DNA of 64,000 nt from Halomonas sp. THAF5a (GCF_009363755.1 NZ_CP045417.1:3720001-3784000), one strand, 5' to 3'. Counted from the first letter of the stretch, positions 28,938 through 38,373 are shown. Numbers and translations: made by a program. The notes: generated from the sequence alone by a model not told the origin.

Positions 28938-29213
28938 TTACTTGCCGACGGCGTCCTTGAGGCCCTTGCCTGGCTTGAAGGCGACGGTCTTGCTGGCCGG
29001 GATGGTCAGCGGCTGGCCGGTCTGGGGGTTCTTGCCGGTGCGGGCGGCACGCTCGCGCACGGTGAAGGTACCGAAGCCGATCAGCGACACGTCCTGTCCC
29101 TGCGATACGCTCCCGGTGATCTCGTCGAGAATGACGTTGAGCACCTGGCTGGCCTTGTCCTTGGATAGATCCGCACGCTCGGCAATCGCCGCGGCGAGTT
29201 CTGGCTTGCGCAT
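28938..29213 (-). CDS. hup: DNA-binding protein HU
   Basis: A 91-residue HU/IHF-family histone-like protein: MRKPELAAAIAERADLSKDKASQVLN, then GFGTFTVRERAARTGKNPQTGQPLTIPASKTVAFKPGKGLKDAV, with the DNA-intercalating Pro in the NPQTG arm. It shapes the nucleoid and takes part in replication and repair. AGGAGGG a few bases before the ATG at 29213 gives a strong start. Closest in pattern to the pseudomonad HU next to recG; whether alpha or beta type is not decided here. Confidence 0.95.
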   Translation of the reverse strand: MRKPELAAAIAERADLSKDKASQVLNVILDEITGSVSQGQDVSLIGFGTFTVRERAARTGKNPQTGQPLTIPASKTVAFKPGKGLKDAVGK

Positions 29214-29428
29214 ACAGCCCTCCTGATATTGGCATCGAGATGCCGGCGTTCGTCGCCGACTGATTGATGATTTCATACGCGCCGTCAGCGCATCACGCGC
29301 CCATCTTCCATCGTGCAGGCGACGATGGTGCAGTGATCGTGTCCGCGGGATGCGAAACGCATCGCGCACTCGGCAGTGCCTCCAGTGCCGCGACCCGATG
29401 ACCGCGAGAGGCCCGGTGGTTGACGCAA

Positions 29429-30589
29429 CTAGCCTAGCAACGGCGGCGCGGCTCGCGCCAGTTCGACTTTCCGACGCACCGCGCGTCCTGTCAACGCAAA
29501 GCCGAGCAGCCGCCCCGTCTCGTCCTCGGCCAGCGCCGTCAGGTCGCGCCCCTCGCCCTCCAGGCGCCAGCGCGCCGGGCTCTCGGCCGGGGGGAGCGCC
29601 ACCACCGGCAACAGCGGCGTCTTGACCAGTACCGGCCAGGGCCCGTAGGCCACCGGGGTGGGGGTGCCCGTCAGGGTCTTCGCCAGGGCCTTGGCGCTGG
29701 CCAGCAGCGGCTGGACGTACATGGCGTTGACCCCGTCGACGCAGGCCACGTCGCCCAGGGCATGGATGCCGGGCGCCGAGGTGGCCAGCCGGCGGTCTGT
29801 ATGGATCCCCGCCTCGCCGACCCGGAGCCCGGCCGCCTCGGCGAGCGCGGTGCGCGGCGTGAGGCCGGTGGCCACCAGCACCAGATCGGCGGAGAGCGAC
29901 GCGCCGTCGTCGAGCCCCACCGCGACGCCCTCGCCTTCGGCCGCGAGCCCGTCGACCGTGCGCTCGGTGTAAAGCCCCATGCCGGCCTCGCGGAAGGCCT
30001 CGCCCAGGGCGTGGCCCAGGGCCTCGGGCAGCAGCCGCGGCAGGGGCGCCGGTTCCGGGGCCACCAGCGCCACCGCATGGCCCCCCGCCGCGAGGTCGTT
30101 GGCGAACTCGCAGCCGACCAGGCCGACGCCGATCACCGCCACCCGCGCCGGACGGCCGAGCGCCGCCAGGGCCTCGTGGAAGGCGCGGTAGTCGTCCAGG
30201 TCGTTGACGCTGAAGACCCGCCCGGCGACGGCCTCGGGCACCCGGAAGGGCCAGGCCGGGGCCGCCCCGGTGGCCAGCACCAGCTCGCTCCAGGACAGGG
30301 TCTCGGCGCCGATGGTCAGGGTCCGGGCCGCGGGGTCGATCGCCTCGACCCGGGTGTGGGGGCGCACCACGGCCTCGAGCTCGTCGGCCACCTCTAGGGC
30401 CGAGCGCGCCGCCAGGCGTGCCGGGGGCAGACGCTTGGCGAAGCCGGTGGAGAGCAGCGGCTTGGAGTAGTCGTCGCCGCTGTCGGCGGTGATCAGGGTC
30501 ATCGGTCGCGCGGGGTCGAGCTGGCGCAGCTGACGCAGCAGGCCGAGCCCCGCCATGCCGGAGCCGATGATGGTCAGGGGGGCGGTCAT
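29429..30589 (-). CDS. Rubredoxin-NAD(+) reductase-like flavoprotein
   Basis: 386 residues with two Rossmann dinucleotide folds: the FAD site IIGSGMAGLGLLRQLR at the start and the NAD(P)H site VAVIGVGLVGCEFANDL near residues 150-166. ATG and GD motifs (VLATGAAP, HALGDVA) are also present. DYSKPLLSTGFAK near residue 40 and the C-terminal small domain match rubredoxin reductase. It would pass electrons from NADH to rubredoxin for alkane hydroxylation or peroxide/oxygen reduction. No rubredoxin gene (two CPxCG motifs) is found in the flanks, so the partner must be elsewhere. Confidence 0.85.
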   Translation of the reverse strand: MTAPLTIIGSGMAGLGLLRQLRQLDPARPMTLITADSGDDYSKPLLSTGFAKRLPPARLAARSALEVADELEAVVRPHTRVEAIDPAARTLTIGAETLSWSELVLATGAAPAWPFRVPEAVAGRVFSVNDLDDYRAFHEALAALGRPARVAVIGVGLVGCEFANDLAAGGHAVALVAPEPAPLPRLLPEALGHALGEAFREAGMGLYTERTVDGLAAEGEGVAVGLDDGASLSADLVLVATGLTPRTALAEAAGLRVGEAGIHTDRRLATSAPGIHALGDVACVDGVNAMYVQPLLASAKALAKTLTGTPTPVAYGPWPVLVKTPLLPVVALPPAESPARWRLEGEGRDLTALAEDETGRLLGFALTGRAVRRKVELARAAPPLLG

Positions 30590-30689
30590 GGCACTCCTCG
30601 AGTCGGGGGCCGGGGCGGCCCGTCACGGAAAAGCGTGTCGACCCGCCATGGTACACTAGCCGCCCTCGAAATCGACGCGGAGAGACACG

Positions 30690-31226
30690 GTGAGCAACGG
30701 CTCGGCACGCGATCCACGCTGGCGCCCCCTGGCGGCGGCACGCCCCGCCATGAGTCCCGACTGGTGGCGCTGGGTGGCGTCCCGCGACTCGCTCACCGCC
30801 CGGCTGATCGCCGCCGGGGGCCGGCGGCCCTTCCGGGTCCGCCTGCTGGACCAGCGCCTCGGCCGCCCCCGCCGCGACGAGGCCCTGGCCCTGGGGCTAC
30901 CCCTCGGGCGCCTGGCCTGGCTGCGCGAGGTGGCGCTCTGCCTGGACGCGCGCCCCTGGGTCATGGCCCGCTCGGTGGTGCCCCTGGATGGGCTGCACGG
31001 CCAGCGCCTCGACCGCCTGGGCGAACGCTCCCTGGGCCACTGGCTGTTTCGCCAGCCCGACCTGATCCGCGGGCCCCTGGAGGTCACCGCCGACCCGCTG
31101 CCCTTCGAGGCCGTCGACGGTCCCTGGGCGCGCCGCTCGGTGTTTCGCCACCGGCGCTTCGCGGTGCTGGTCCAGGAGTCCTTCCTGGCCACCATGGCGG
31201 ATGACCTCGGGCTCCCTTCACGCTAG
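30690..31226 (+). CDS. ubiC: Chorismate lyase UbiC
   Basis: Cleaves chorismate to 4-hydroxybenzoate and pyruvate, the entry step of ubiquinone synthesis. 178 residues with the UbiC landmarks W..SRDSLTARL, LREVALCLDARPWVMARSVVP, LGERSLGHWLF and RRSVFRHRRFAVLVQESFL, the last containing the conserved Glu. The start is a GTG preceded by GGAGA. ubiA follows on the same strand, but 191 bases away, with a structured element in the gap. Confidence 0.92.
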   Translation: MSNGSARDPRWRPLAAARPAMSPDWWRWVASRDSLTARLIAAGGRRPFRVRLLDQRLGRPRRDEALALGLPLGRLAWLREVALCLDARPWVMARSVVPLDGLHGQRLDRLGERSLGHWLFRQPDLIRGPLEVTADPLPFEAVDGPWARRSVFRHRRFAVLVQESFLATMADDLGLPSR

Positions 31227-31262
31227 GCTCTGGTCCAGTTTCCGATGCCCCTATCAGGCGGC

Positions 31263-31374
31263 ACCGGGGGCAAGCCGAACAGGAGGTCCTACGCCATGGA
31301 TGGCGTCGGTAGCGTACAGGGAGGTATTCACAGCGCCTCCTGGTTGGTCCGACACTTCGGGGCTTGTCACCGGT
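31263..31374 (+). other. Foldable intergenic element between ubiC and ubiA
   Basis: A roughly 110-base element with nested complementary segments, in order: ACCGG (31263-31267) with CCGGT (31370-31374); CAAGCC (31271-31276) with GGCTTG (31361-31366); CAGGAGG (31280-31286) with CCTCCTG (31336-31342); ACGCCA with TGGCGT (31291-31296, 31301-31306, loop TGGA); and a right-hand hairpin CCGA/TCGG (31349-31352, 31357-31360). This can fold as a closed stem with two branches. AGGAGG in one stem would be the Shine-Dalgarno of a 39-codon ORF. It could be a regulatory mRNA leader of ubiA or a copy of a dispersed palindromic repeat; I recognise no named RNA family. Confidence 0.6.
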
Positions 31375-31415
31375 TCAGCCCCACCCCAGACAGCTCAATG
31401 ACTCTCATGAGGTAG
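31296..31415 (+). CDS. Possible 39-residue leader peptide before ubiA
   Basis: The ATG at 31296 is preceded by a perfect AGGAGG nine bases upstream. The frame runs 39 codons ([16 protein letters not shown], ending with MTLMR) to a TAG at 31413-31415, three bases before the ubiA ATG at 31418. The start codon lies inside the small hairpin with the TGGA loop, and the Shine-Dalgarno can pair with CCTCCTG in codons 14-16. No known domain. The signal for translation is good, but the peptide may be incidental to a structured repeat, so confidence is moderate. Confidence 0.4.
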   Translation: MDGVGSVQGGIHSASWLVRHFGACHRFSPTPDSSMTLMR

Positions 31416-31417
31416 AG

Positions 31418-32314
31418 ATGGACCGTTCGCTGATGCGCCCCACAGGCCTGGCCCGGCTGCCCGACTTCCTGCACCTGACCCGGCTGGACCGCCCCATCGG
31501 CACCTGGCTGCTGATGTGGCCCACCCTGTGGGCCCTGTGGGTCGCCGCCGAGGGGCTACCCGGCCGCCGGGTGCTGCTGATCTTCATCGCCGGGGTCTAC
31601 CTGATGCGCGCCGCCGGCTGCGTGGTCAACGACTACGCCGACCGTCACCTCGACGGCCACGTCAAGCGCACCAAACACCGCCCCCTGGCCACCGGGCGCA
31701 TCGCCGAGGGGGAGGCCCAGGGGCTCTTCGCGATCCTGGTGATGGCCGCCTTCGTGCTGGTCTGCTTCACCAACCTCTTCACGGTGATGCTCTCGGTGGT
31801 GGGAGTGGCGCTGGCCGCCCTCTACCCCTTCATGAAGCGCTACACCCACCTGCCTCAGGTCTTTCTCGGCGCGGCCTTCTCCTGGGCAATCCCCATGGCG
31901 TTCGGCGCGGTGCTGGGCTCGGTCCCCCCGGTGGCCTGGCTGCTGTTCGCCGCCAACCTGGCCTGGACGGTGGCCTACGACACCGAGTACGCCATGGTCG
32001 ACCGCGACGACGACCTGAAGATCGGCATCAAGTCCACCGCGGTGCTGTTCGGCCGCGCCGACCGGCTGATGATCGGCCTGCTGCAGGGCCTGACCCTGGC
32101 GCTGCTGGCCTGGGCCGGGGGGCTTCTTGGCCTGGGCGGCTTCTTCTGGCTGGGGCTCGCCGCCATGGCGGCGACCTTCGTGCACCAGCAGCGGCTGATC
32201 CGCGAGCGCGACCGCGAGCGCTGCTTCCAGGCCTTCCTCAACAATCACTGGTCGGGCCTTCTGGCCTTCGCCGGCATCGCCCTCTCGCTGTGGCCGGCGG
32301 GACCTGGCGGATGA
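31418..32314 (+). CDS. ubiA: 4-hydroxybenzoate octaprenyltransferase UbiA
   Basis: An integral membrane prenyltransferase attaching the polyprenyl tail to 4-hydroxybenzoate. 298 residues, about eight or nine helices. The two Asp-rich motifs are [19 protein letters not shown] and [21 protein letters not shown], both intact. I used the ATG at 31418, which begins [28 protein letters not shown] with GAGGTAG upstream; an in-frame start at 31364 would add 18 residues within the structured element. It takes the product of ubiC as substrate. Confidence 0.95.
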   Translation: MDRSLMRPTGLARLPDFLHLTRLDRPIGTWLLMWPTLWALWVAAEGLPGRRVLLIFIAGVYLMRAAGCVVNDYADRHLDGHVKRTKHRPLATGRIAEGEAQGLFAILVMAAFVLVCFTNLFTVMLSVVGVALAALYPFMKRYTHLPQVFLGAAFSWAIPMAFGAVLGSVPPVAWLLFAANLAWTVAYDTEYAMVDRDDDLKIGIKSTAVLFGRADRLMIGLLQGLTLALLAWAGGLLGLGGFFWLGLAAMAATFVHQQRLIRERDRERCFQAFLNNHWSGLLAFAGIALSLWPAGPGG

Positions 32315-32345
32315 GCAGGGCAGCCGAGCGGGCGACAGCCCCGGC

Positions 32346-32363
32346 CTGTCACGCTATTGTCAT
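32346..32363 (+). promoter_or_regulatory. PHO box upstream of phoB
   Basis: CTGTCAC-GCTA-TTGTCAT fits the 7+4+7 PhoB direct repeat (CTGTCAT N4 CTGTCAT) with one or two changes. It lies about 50-70 bases before phoB. Another TTGTCAT at 32373 is not in the 11-base phase. It indicates autoregulation of phoB-phoR. Confidence 0.8.
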
Positions 32364-32414
32364 CATCAGGTGTTGTCATCGTCATCGACCTGCCATAGAC
32401 CATGAGGCTTCGGG

Positions 32415-33104
32415 ATGAGCGCCAAGACCGTACTGATCGTCGACGATGAGGCGCCGATCCGCGAGATGATCGCGGTGGCGCTGGAGATGGCCGACTATCG
32501 CGTCCTCGAGGCGGACAGTGCCCAGGCGGCCCACGCCATGGTGGTCGATCACCAGCCCGACCTGGTGCTGCTCGACTGGATGATGCCCGGCACCAGCGGC
32601 ATCGAGCTGGCCCGTCGCCTCAAGCGTGACGAGGCCACCGCCGACCTGCCGATCATCATGCTCACCGCCAAGGGCGAGGAGGACAACAAGATCCAGGGGC
32701 TCGAGGCCGGGGCCGACGACTACATCACCAAGCCCTTCTCGCCCCGGGAGCTGGTGGCGCGGCTCAAGGCCGTGCTGCGCCGCGCCACTCCCCAGGGGGT
32801 CGAGGACGCGGTGGAGATCGACGGCCTGGTGCTCGACCCAGTCAGCCATCGGGTCAGCGTCGACGGCCGCTCGCTGGAGATGGGGCCCACCGAGTACCGC
32901 CTGCTGCAGTTCTTCATGACCCACCAGGAGCGCGCCTACACCCGCGGCCAGCTGCTCGACCAGGTATGGGGCGGCAACGTCTACGTCGAGGAGCGCACCG
33001 TGGACGTGCATATCCGCCGCCTGCGCAAGGCGCTGGGCGAGCCCCACCAGCAGCTGATCCAGACCGTCCGTGGCACCGGTTACCGGTTCTCCGCCAAGGG
33101 CTGA
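32415..33104 (+). CDS. phoB: Phosphate response regulator PhoB
   Basis: 229 residues: a receiver domain with the phosphorylation site Asp54 in [10 protein letters not shown], acidic pair IVDDE near the start and Lys in YITKPF, followed by an OmpR-type winged helix ([30 protein letters not shown]...[16 protein letters not shown]). Under phosphate limitation it is phosphorylated by PhoR and activates genes with PHO boxes, here probably itself and pst. It is two bases from the phoR start. Confidence 0.98.
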   Translation: MSAKTVLIVDDEAPIREMIAVALEMADYRVLEADSAQAAHAMVVDHQPDLVLLDWMMPGTSGIELARRLKRDEATADLPIIMLTAKGEEDNKIQGLEAGADDYITKPFSPRELVARLKAVLRRATPQGVEDAVEIDGLVLDPVSHRVSVDGRSLEMGPTEYRLLQFFMTHQERAYTRGQLLDQVWGGNVYVEERTVDVHIRRLRKALGEPHQQLIQTVRGTGYRFSAKG

Positions 33105-33105
33105 C

Positions 33106-34410
33106 GTGGGTCGCCTGTGGAGACGCGAGGGCTGGCGCCTGGCGGCTCTGGTCACCCTCGGTGCCCTGCTCGGCTGGCCCTTCGCCGCCGTGCCGAGCGG
33201 CATCGCCGCCGGCATCGCCCTCTGCCTGGCCTTCCACCTGCGCCAGCTCCACGCCCTCTACCAGTGGTTGACCCACCGCCCCCAGGAGGAGCCCCCCGCC
33301 GCCAGCGGCCTGTGGGGGGAGCTCTTCGACCGCCTCTACCGCTACCAGAAGAGCCAGCGCCTCACCCAGCAGCGCCTGCGCGCGACCCTGCAGCGCATCC
33401 AGGAGTCCTCCGAGGCGATGCGCGACAGCGTGGTGATGCTCGACCGCCACGGCGACCTGGAGTGGTGGAACAGCGCCGCCGAGCAGATGCTCGGCTTCCA
33501 GCCCCAGCAGGACCGCGGCCAGCACATCACCAACCTGCTGCGCGATCCGCGCTTCGTCGACTACTTCCACGGCCGCGACTACCGTGAGCCGCTGACCCTG
33601 GCCTCGCCCATCGACGAGTCGCGGGTCCTGCAGTTCCAGATCACCCTCTACGGCGACGACGAGCGCCTGGTGATGGCCCGCGACATCACCCGCCTGCACC
33701 GCCTGGAGCAGATGCGCCGCGACTTCGTGGCCAACGTCTCCCACGAGCTGAGAACGCCCCTGACGGTGCTCGCCGGCTACCTGGAGACCTACACCGACAT
33801 GGCCGAGGCGCTGCCGCCTCGGCTGGGCCGCGGCCTGGCGTCGATGCAGGCCCAGACCGAACGCATGCAGAACCTGGTCGACGACCTGCTGCTGCTGTCG
33901 CGCCTGGAGATCGACCGGGGCGGCCGCCACGACGGCCCGCTGGACATGGCGGCACTGCTCGAGGCGGTGCGCCGCGACGCCGAGGCGCTCTCCGGCGGGC
34001 ACCACGTCATCTCGGTGGAGCAGACGGCGGCCGGCGCGCTGATCGGCGACGAGAAGGAGATCCGCAGCGCGCTCTCCAACCTCGCCTTCAATGCCGTGCG
34101 CTACTCGGGCGACGGCTGCCATATCGTGCTGCGCTGGCGCCCCCTGGGCGACGGCGCCTGCCTGGAGGTGCAGGACGACGGCGAGGGCATCGACCCGGTG
34201 CACCTGCCGCGCCTCACCGAGCGCTTCTACCGCGTCGACAAGGGCCGGAGCACCGCCACCGGCGGCACCGGCCTGGGGCTCGCCATCGTCAAGCACGTGC
34301 TGCTGCGCCACGACGCCCGCCTGGAGATCGACTCCCGCCCCGGCCGCGGCGCCACCTTCCGCTGCGTCTTCCCCGCCGGCCGCCTGCAGGCGGCGGCTCA
34401 GCGCGCCTGA
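33106..34410 (+). CDS. phoR: Phosphate-regulon sensor kinase PhoR
   Basis: 434 residues from the GTG at 33106, two bases after the phoB stop (a GTG at 33070 inside phoB gives 12 more residues and is less likely). Two hydrophobic helices near the N-terminus are followed by a PAS domain (SVVMLDRHGDLEWWNSAAEQMLGF) and the dimerisation helix with His213 in FVANVSHELRTPL. The kinase core has N-box NAVRYSG, G1 DDGEGID and G2 GGTGLGLAIVKH. It senses phosphate through the Pst/PhoU complex. The gene end overlaps the convergent cysZ end by 13 bases. Confidence 0.96.
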   Translation: MGRLWRREGWRLAALVTLGALLGWPFAAVPSGIAAGIALCLAFHLRQLHALYQWLTHRPQEEPPAASGLWGELFDRLYRYQKSQRLTQQRLRATLQRIQESSEAMRDSVVMLDRHGDLEWWNSAAEQMLGFQPQQDRGQHITNLLRDPRFVDYFHGRDYREPLTLASPIDESRVLQFQITLYGDDERLVMARDITRLHRLEQMRRDFVANVSHELRTPLTVLAGYLETYTDMAEALPPRLGRGLASMQAQTERMQNLVDDLLLLSRLEIDRGGRHDGPLDMAALLEAVRRDAEALSGGHHVISVEQTAAGALIGDEKEIRSALSNLAFNAVRYSGDGCHIVLRWRPLGDGACLEVQDDGEGIDPVHLPRLTERFYRVDKGRSTATGGTGLGLAIVKHVLLRHDARLEIDSRPGRGATFRCVFPAGRLQAAAQRA

Positions 34411-35138
34411 GGCGTCGCGACGCTGTCCAGGCCGCGGTAGTGGCGGTCCCACATCAGCACGCCGGCGGCCACGGCGCCGGGCAGCAGGAAGAGGTTGGCC
34501 AGCGGTAGCCAGGTGATCAGGGTCACCCAGCCGCCGTAGGAGAGGGTCGGCCAGCGGCGGGCGGCGAGCCGGGCGCGCATGTCGCCAAAGCTGACCCTGT
34601 TGTTGTCCATCGGGTAGTCGAGGTAGGTGATGGCCATGACCCAGGCCGTGAAGGCCGCCCAAAGCAGCGGCGCGATCAGGTTGAGCACCGGGATCCAGCT
34701 CAGCACGAAGAGCAGCGCCATGCGCGGCAGGATATAGGCCAGCTTGACCAGCTCGCGGCCCATGGCGTCCACCGCGGTCTTCGCCAGGCCGCGGTCGTCA
34801 AGGGGTGGACGCCCGGTCGCCTCGACCTCGACCCGCGCCGCCAGGAAGCCGTAGAAGGGCGCGGCGATCAGGTGGGTCACCAGGGTGAAGGTGAAGAAGA
34901 CGATCAGCGTAAGGCTCACCACGAACAGTGGCCAGATCAGCCAGGAGAGCCAGGAGAGCCACTCGGGCACCATGGCCATCCAGCCGTCGAGCCAGCCGCC
35001 GAAGTGCCCCAGCACGTAGCCGAGCATGGCGCCGTAGACCAGCAGGTTGACGAGTATCGGCAGGAAGACGTAGCGGCGCAGGCCGCGGGAGTAGACCAGG
35101 CGGGTGCCGCGGGTCAGCGCGGTCAGGGCATCGAGCAT
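34398..35138 (-). CDS. cysZ: Sulfate transporter CysZ
   Basis: 246 residues of the EI24/CysZ family with four or more membrane helices: ALTRGTRLVYSRGLRRYVFLPILVNLLVYG at the start, then ITYLDYPMDNNRVSFGDMRARL, a hallmark of CysZ. It is a sulfate permease feeding cysteine synthesis. The ATG at 35138 has GAGGA nine bases upstream; in-frame starts at 35153 and 35207 are possible but poorer. It lies between phoR and phoU and shares no obvious regulation with them. Confidence 0.9.
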   Translation of the reverse strand: MLDALTALTRGTRLVYSRGLRRYVFLPILVNLLVYGAMLGYVLGHFGGWLDGWMAMVPEWLSWLSWLIWPLFVVSLTLIVFFTFTLVTHLIAAPFYGFLAARVEVEATGRPPLDDRGLAKTAVDAMGRELVKLAYILPRMALLFVLSWIPVLNLIAPLLWAAFTAWVMAITYLDYPMDNNRVSFGDMRARLAARRWPTLSYGGWVTLITWLPLANLFLLPGAVAAGVLMWDRHYRGLDSVATPQAR

Positions 35139-35220
35139 CCGGACAGTCCTCATCAAGCACGTGAAGGCCGCCGCCCGAGGGGCGGCGGCCTGCGCATTGA
35201 GGGTCAAGCGGGGAGCGAGG

Positions 35221-35949
35221 TCAAGACTTGCGCTCGAAGATGTCCTTGTCGAGGTCCTCGGGGTCGGTGTGGCGGATGTCGAGCCCCTTGACCAGGTAGA
35301 CGACGTACTCGGCCAGGTTGTTGGCGTGATCGCCGATGCGCTCCAGGGCGCGCAGGATCCACATCACGCTGAGCACCGGCGAGATCGCGCGGGCGTCCTC
35401 CATCATGAAGGTCATCAGCGAGCGCATGGCGCTGCCGTACTCGTTGTCGACCTCGTCGTCCTCGTGGACCAGCTTGAGGGCCAGGTCGGTGTCGAGGCGG
35501 GCGAAGGAGGTCAGGGCGTCGCGCACCATGCGGCGCACGTGCTCGCTGATCATGCGCACCTCGACGAAGCCGCGGTTGCCGCTGTCGGACTCGATCAGGT
35601 CGATGGCGTTGCGGGCGATCTTGCTCGCCTCGTCGCCGATGCGCTCCAGGTCGGAGGCGGCGCGGATCACCGCCAGCACCAGGCGCAGGTCCGAGGCGGT
35701 GGGCTGGCGCCGCGCCAGCACCTGGGTGCACTCCTCGTCGATCTTGATCTGCATGTCGTTGACGGCACGGTCGTTGTCGACCACCCGCTGGCCGAGCTCG
35801 GAGTCGCGGTCGAGCAGCGCGCCCACGGCGTCCTGGACCTGCTTCTCGACCAGGCCGCCCATGGCCATCAGGTGGGTCTTGAGCTCGTCGAGCTCCTGGT
35901 TGAACTGCCGCGAGATATGCTGGCTGTGGATATCGCTGGTAATGTCCAT
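35221..35949 (-). CDS. phoU: Phosphate signalling protein PhoU
   Basis: 242 residues forming two three-helix PhoU repeats, each with an E/DxxxD metal-binding segment; the sequence HISRQFNQELDELKTHLMAMGGLVEKQV is a typical start and LVKGLDIRHTDPED the typical end. PhoU relays the state of the Pst transporter to PhoR, so loss usually gives constitutive Pho expression. GGAGAGG precedes the ATG. It is the last gene of the pst operon, 24 bases after pstB. Confidence 0.97.
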   Translation of the reverse strand: MDITSDIHSQHISRQFNQELDELKTHLMAMGGLVEKQVQDAVGALLDRDSELGQRVVDNDRAVNDMQIKIDEECTQVLARRQPTASDLRLVLAVIRAASDLERIGDEASKIARNAIDLIESDSGNRGFVEVRMISEHVRRMVRDALTSFARLDTDLALKLVHEDDEVDNEYGSAMRSLMTFMMEDARAISPVLSVMWILRALERIGDHANNLAEYVVYLVKGLDIRHTDPEDLDKDIFERKS

Positions 35950-35973
35950 GGGACCTCTCCTTGGGGCCGGCCG

Positions 35974-36792
35974 TCAGGCCATGCGCCCGGTGATGTAGTT
36001 CTCGGTGCGCGCCAGGCGCGGATTGGTGAACAGGGTGTCGGTGGGGGCGTACTCGACCAGCTCCCCCTGCTGCAGGAAGGCGGTGTAGTCGGAGACCCGC
36101 GCCGCCTGCTGCATGTTGTGGGTGACCAGCACCAGGGTCAGGTGCGACTTCAGGTTGCGGATCAGCTCCTCGATCTTGAGCGTCGAGATCGGATCCAGCG
36201 CCGAGGCCGGCTCGTCGAGCAGCAGCACCTCGGGCCCCACCGCCAGGGTGCGGGCGATCACCAGGCGCTGCTGCTGGCCGCCGGAGAGCGACCAGGCCGA
36301 GGCGCGCAGCCGATCCTTCACCTCGTCCCACAGCGCCGCCGAGCGCAGCGACCACTCGATGATGTCGTCGCGCTTGCGCTTGCTGAGCCCGCCCTGCAGG
36401 CGCAGCCCGAAGGCCACGTTGTCGTAGATCGACATCGGGAAGGGATTGGGCGACTGGAACACCATGCCCACCCGTCGCCTCAGCTCCGCCACCGCCACCC
36501 CGGAGGCATGGATCTCCTCGCCCTCGAGGGTCACCTCGCCTTCGCGCACCACCTCGTCGTTGAGGTCGTGGAGGCGATTGAGCACCCGCAGCAGGGTCGA
36601 CTTGCCGCAGCCCGAGGGGCCGATGAAGGCGGTGACACGGTGCCGCGGGACCCTCAGCGTGAGGTCCTTGAGCGCCAGCTTGTCGCCATAGGCGAGACTC
36701 AGCCCCCGGATGGCCAGGCTGCTGGCCTCGGGGGGAAAGTCGATGATCGCCGCCGGGTCGGGCGACGACCGCTGTTCCTTCACGAGTGGCAT
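35974..36792 (-). CDS. pstB: Phosphate ABC transporter ATPase PstB
   Basis: 272 residues with Walker [11 protein letters not shown]-loop [16 protein letters not shown], signature LSGGQQQRL, Walker [14 protein letters not shown] and H-loop [15 protein letters not shown]. It drives phosphate import through PstCA. The ATG at 36792 has GGGAG upstream; an earlier in-frame ATG gives 12 more residues. It begins 32 bases after pstA and continues the pstC-pstA-pstB-phoU order. Confidence 0.97.
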   Translation of the reverse strand: MPLVKEQRSSPDPAAIIDFPPEASSLAIRGLSLAYGDKLALKDLTLRVPRHRVTAFIGPSGCGKSTLLRVLNRLHDLNDEVVREGEVTLEGEEIHASGVAVAELRRRVGMVFQSPNPFPMSIYDNVAFGLRLQGGLSKRKRDDIIEWSLRSAALWDEVKDRLRASAWSLSGGQQQRLVIARTLAVGPEVLLLDEPASALDPISTLKIEELIRNLKSHLTLVLVTHNMQQAARVSDYTAFLQQGELVEYAPTDTLFTNPRLARTENYITGRMA

Positions 36793-36824
36793 CGAGACTC
36801 CCGGGTGGCGCCGCGCGTCGGGCC

Positions 36825-38363
36825 TCATCGACGCACGGGCGCCCCATGACGCGTACTGAGATGATGCCGCAGAAATATTGCGGTCAGGTTAAGCACCAGG
36901 ATCACCAGCACCAGCAGCAGCGCCGTGGCATAGACCAGCGGCATCGCGGCCTGGACATCGCCGCCGTGGAAGGCGGCATCGAAGATGTGGTAGCCCAGGT
37001 GCATGAACTTCCTTTCAAGATGCAGGAAGGGAAAGTCGCCGTCCACCGGCACCTGCGGCGCCAGCTTGGCGACCCCCACCAGCATCAGCGGCGCCACCTC
37101 GCCGGCGGCCCGGGCCACGGCCAGGATCACCCCGGTGAGCATGGCCGGGGCGGCCATCGGCAGCACCACCCGGGAGAGCATCTCCAGCCGGGTCGCGCCC
37201 AGTGCCAGGGCGCCCTCGCGCTGCTGGTCGGGAATCCGCGCCAGCCCCTCCTCGGTGGCCACGATCACCACCGGCAGGGTCAGCAGCGCCAGGGTCAGCG
37301 AGGCCCAGAGCAGCCCGCCGGTGCCGAAGGTCGGCGAGGGCAGCGCCGCCTCGAAGAACCAGGTGTCCAGGCGCCCCCCGATGCCGTAGACGAAGACCCC
37401 GAGGCCGAAGACGCCGTAGACGATGGAAGGCACCCCCGCGAGATTGCGCACCGCGATGCGCACCAGCCGCGTCAGCCGGCCCTGGTGGGCCACCTCGTTG
37501 AGGTAGATCGCCGCCAGTACGCCGAAGGGCGTCACCAGCAGCGACATCAGCATGACCATCAGCACGGTGCCGAAGATCGCCGGCCAGACGCCGCCGGCGG
37601 TGTTGGCCGCCCGCGGCCCCTCGGAGAGGAAGTGCCAGACGCCCTCCCCCCAGGCGGCGAGCTTCTCGAGGGGCGACATGGCGTTGGGACGATAGGCGCC
37701 CAGCACCTGCGCCAGCGGCACCCTCAGAGGGGTGCCGTCGGCGGTCGCGAGTTCCAGGCGACCGCCCGTCATGGCCAGCTGGAGCTCGCGCAGCCGGGCG
37801 TGGGCCTCCCGGAGCTCGCGCGCCGCCGCGTCGTCGCGTCGCCCGGCCAGCGGCAGGATCACCTCCTCGCGCAGGCGGTCCCGGGCGTCGCGCAGGCGAC
37901 CAAGCTCGGCCAGGCGCGCCTCCAGGGCCGTCCAGGCGGCCTCCCCTTCGAGGCGCTCTCGTCCCGCGCCCTGCAGCGCCACCAGGCGGCCGATGGCGCG
38001 GCCATCGCGGCGCTCCACCACCACCAGATCGGCCGGGTGGCGGACCGCCGCGATGGCCGAGACCCGCACCCAGGCCCAGCGCTCGCCGTCCAGGTCGCGA
38101 TTGCCGGTGCGATAGAGGCGCTCGAGGCCGTCGTCGTCGGCGAGCGGCACCTCGCGGACCCGTTCGCCGGCGAGCTGGCGGCCATCCTCGAGGGTCACGA
38201 GCGCCAGCGGCGACGGCCAGAAGTGACCCAGGCCGCGCACGGTCAACAGCGCCAGCAGCGCCAGCAGCGCCAGCAGCGAGAGCGCGACGCTGCCGGCACA
38301 GAGCCAGGCCCCGGCCCCTTCACCGCGGGGCAGGCGCAGCCGGCGAGAGACGACAGCCTTCAT
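36825..38363 (-). CDS. pstA: Phosphate ABC transporter permease PstA (long form)
   Basis: 512 residues, versus about 300 in E. coli. The extra part, about residues 47-240 between the first and second membrane helices, is hydrophilic, rich in charged residues ([20 protein letters not shown]) and likely periplasmic; pseudomonads have a similar long PstA. The core permease follows: [27 protein letters not shown], the EAA loop [28 protein letters not shown], and [17 protein letters not shown] precedes the ATG. It lies 10 bases from pstC. Confidence 0.95.
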   Translation of the reverse strand: MKAVVSRRLRLPRGEGAGAWLCAGSVALSLLALLALLALLTVRGLGHFWPSPLALVTLEDGRQLAGERVREVPLADDDGLERLYRTGNRDLDGERWAWVRVSAIAAVRHPADLVVVERRDGRAIGRLVALQGAGRERLEGEAAWTALEARLAELGRLRDARDRLREEVILPLAGRRDDAAARELREAHARLRELQLAMTGGRLELATADGTPLRVPLAQVLGAYRPNAMSPLEKLAAWGEGVWHFLSEGPRAANTAGGVWPAIFGTVLMVMLMSLLVTPFGVLAAIYLNEVAHQGRLTRLVRIAVRNLAGVPSIVYGVFGLGVFVYGIGGRLDTWFFEAALPSPTFGTGGLLWASLTLALLTLPVVIVATEEGLARIPDQQREGALALGATRLEMLSRVVLPMAAPAMLTGVILAVARAAGEVAPLMLVGVAKLAPQVPVDGDFPFLHLERKFMHLGYHIFDAAFHGGDVQAAMPLVYATALLLVLVILVLNLTAIFLRHHLSTRHGAPVRR

Positions 38364-38373
38364 GATGCGCTCC

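Noticed and set aside
29214..29428. Hidden rubredoxin gene next to the reductase
   Set aside because: No frame with paired CPxCG motifs is found in either flank.
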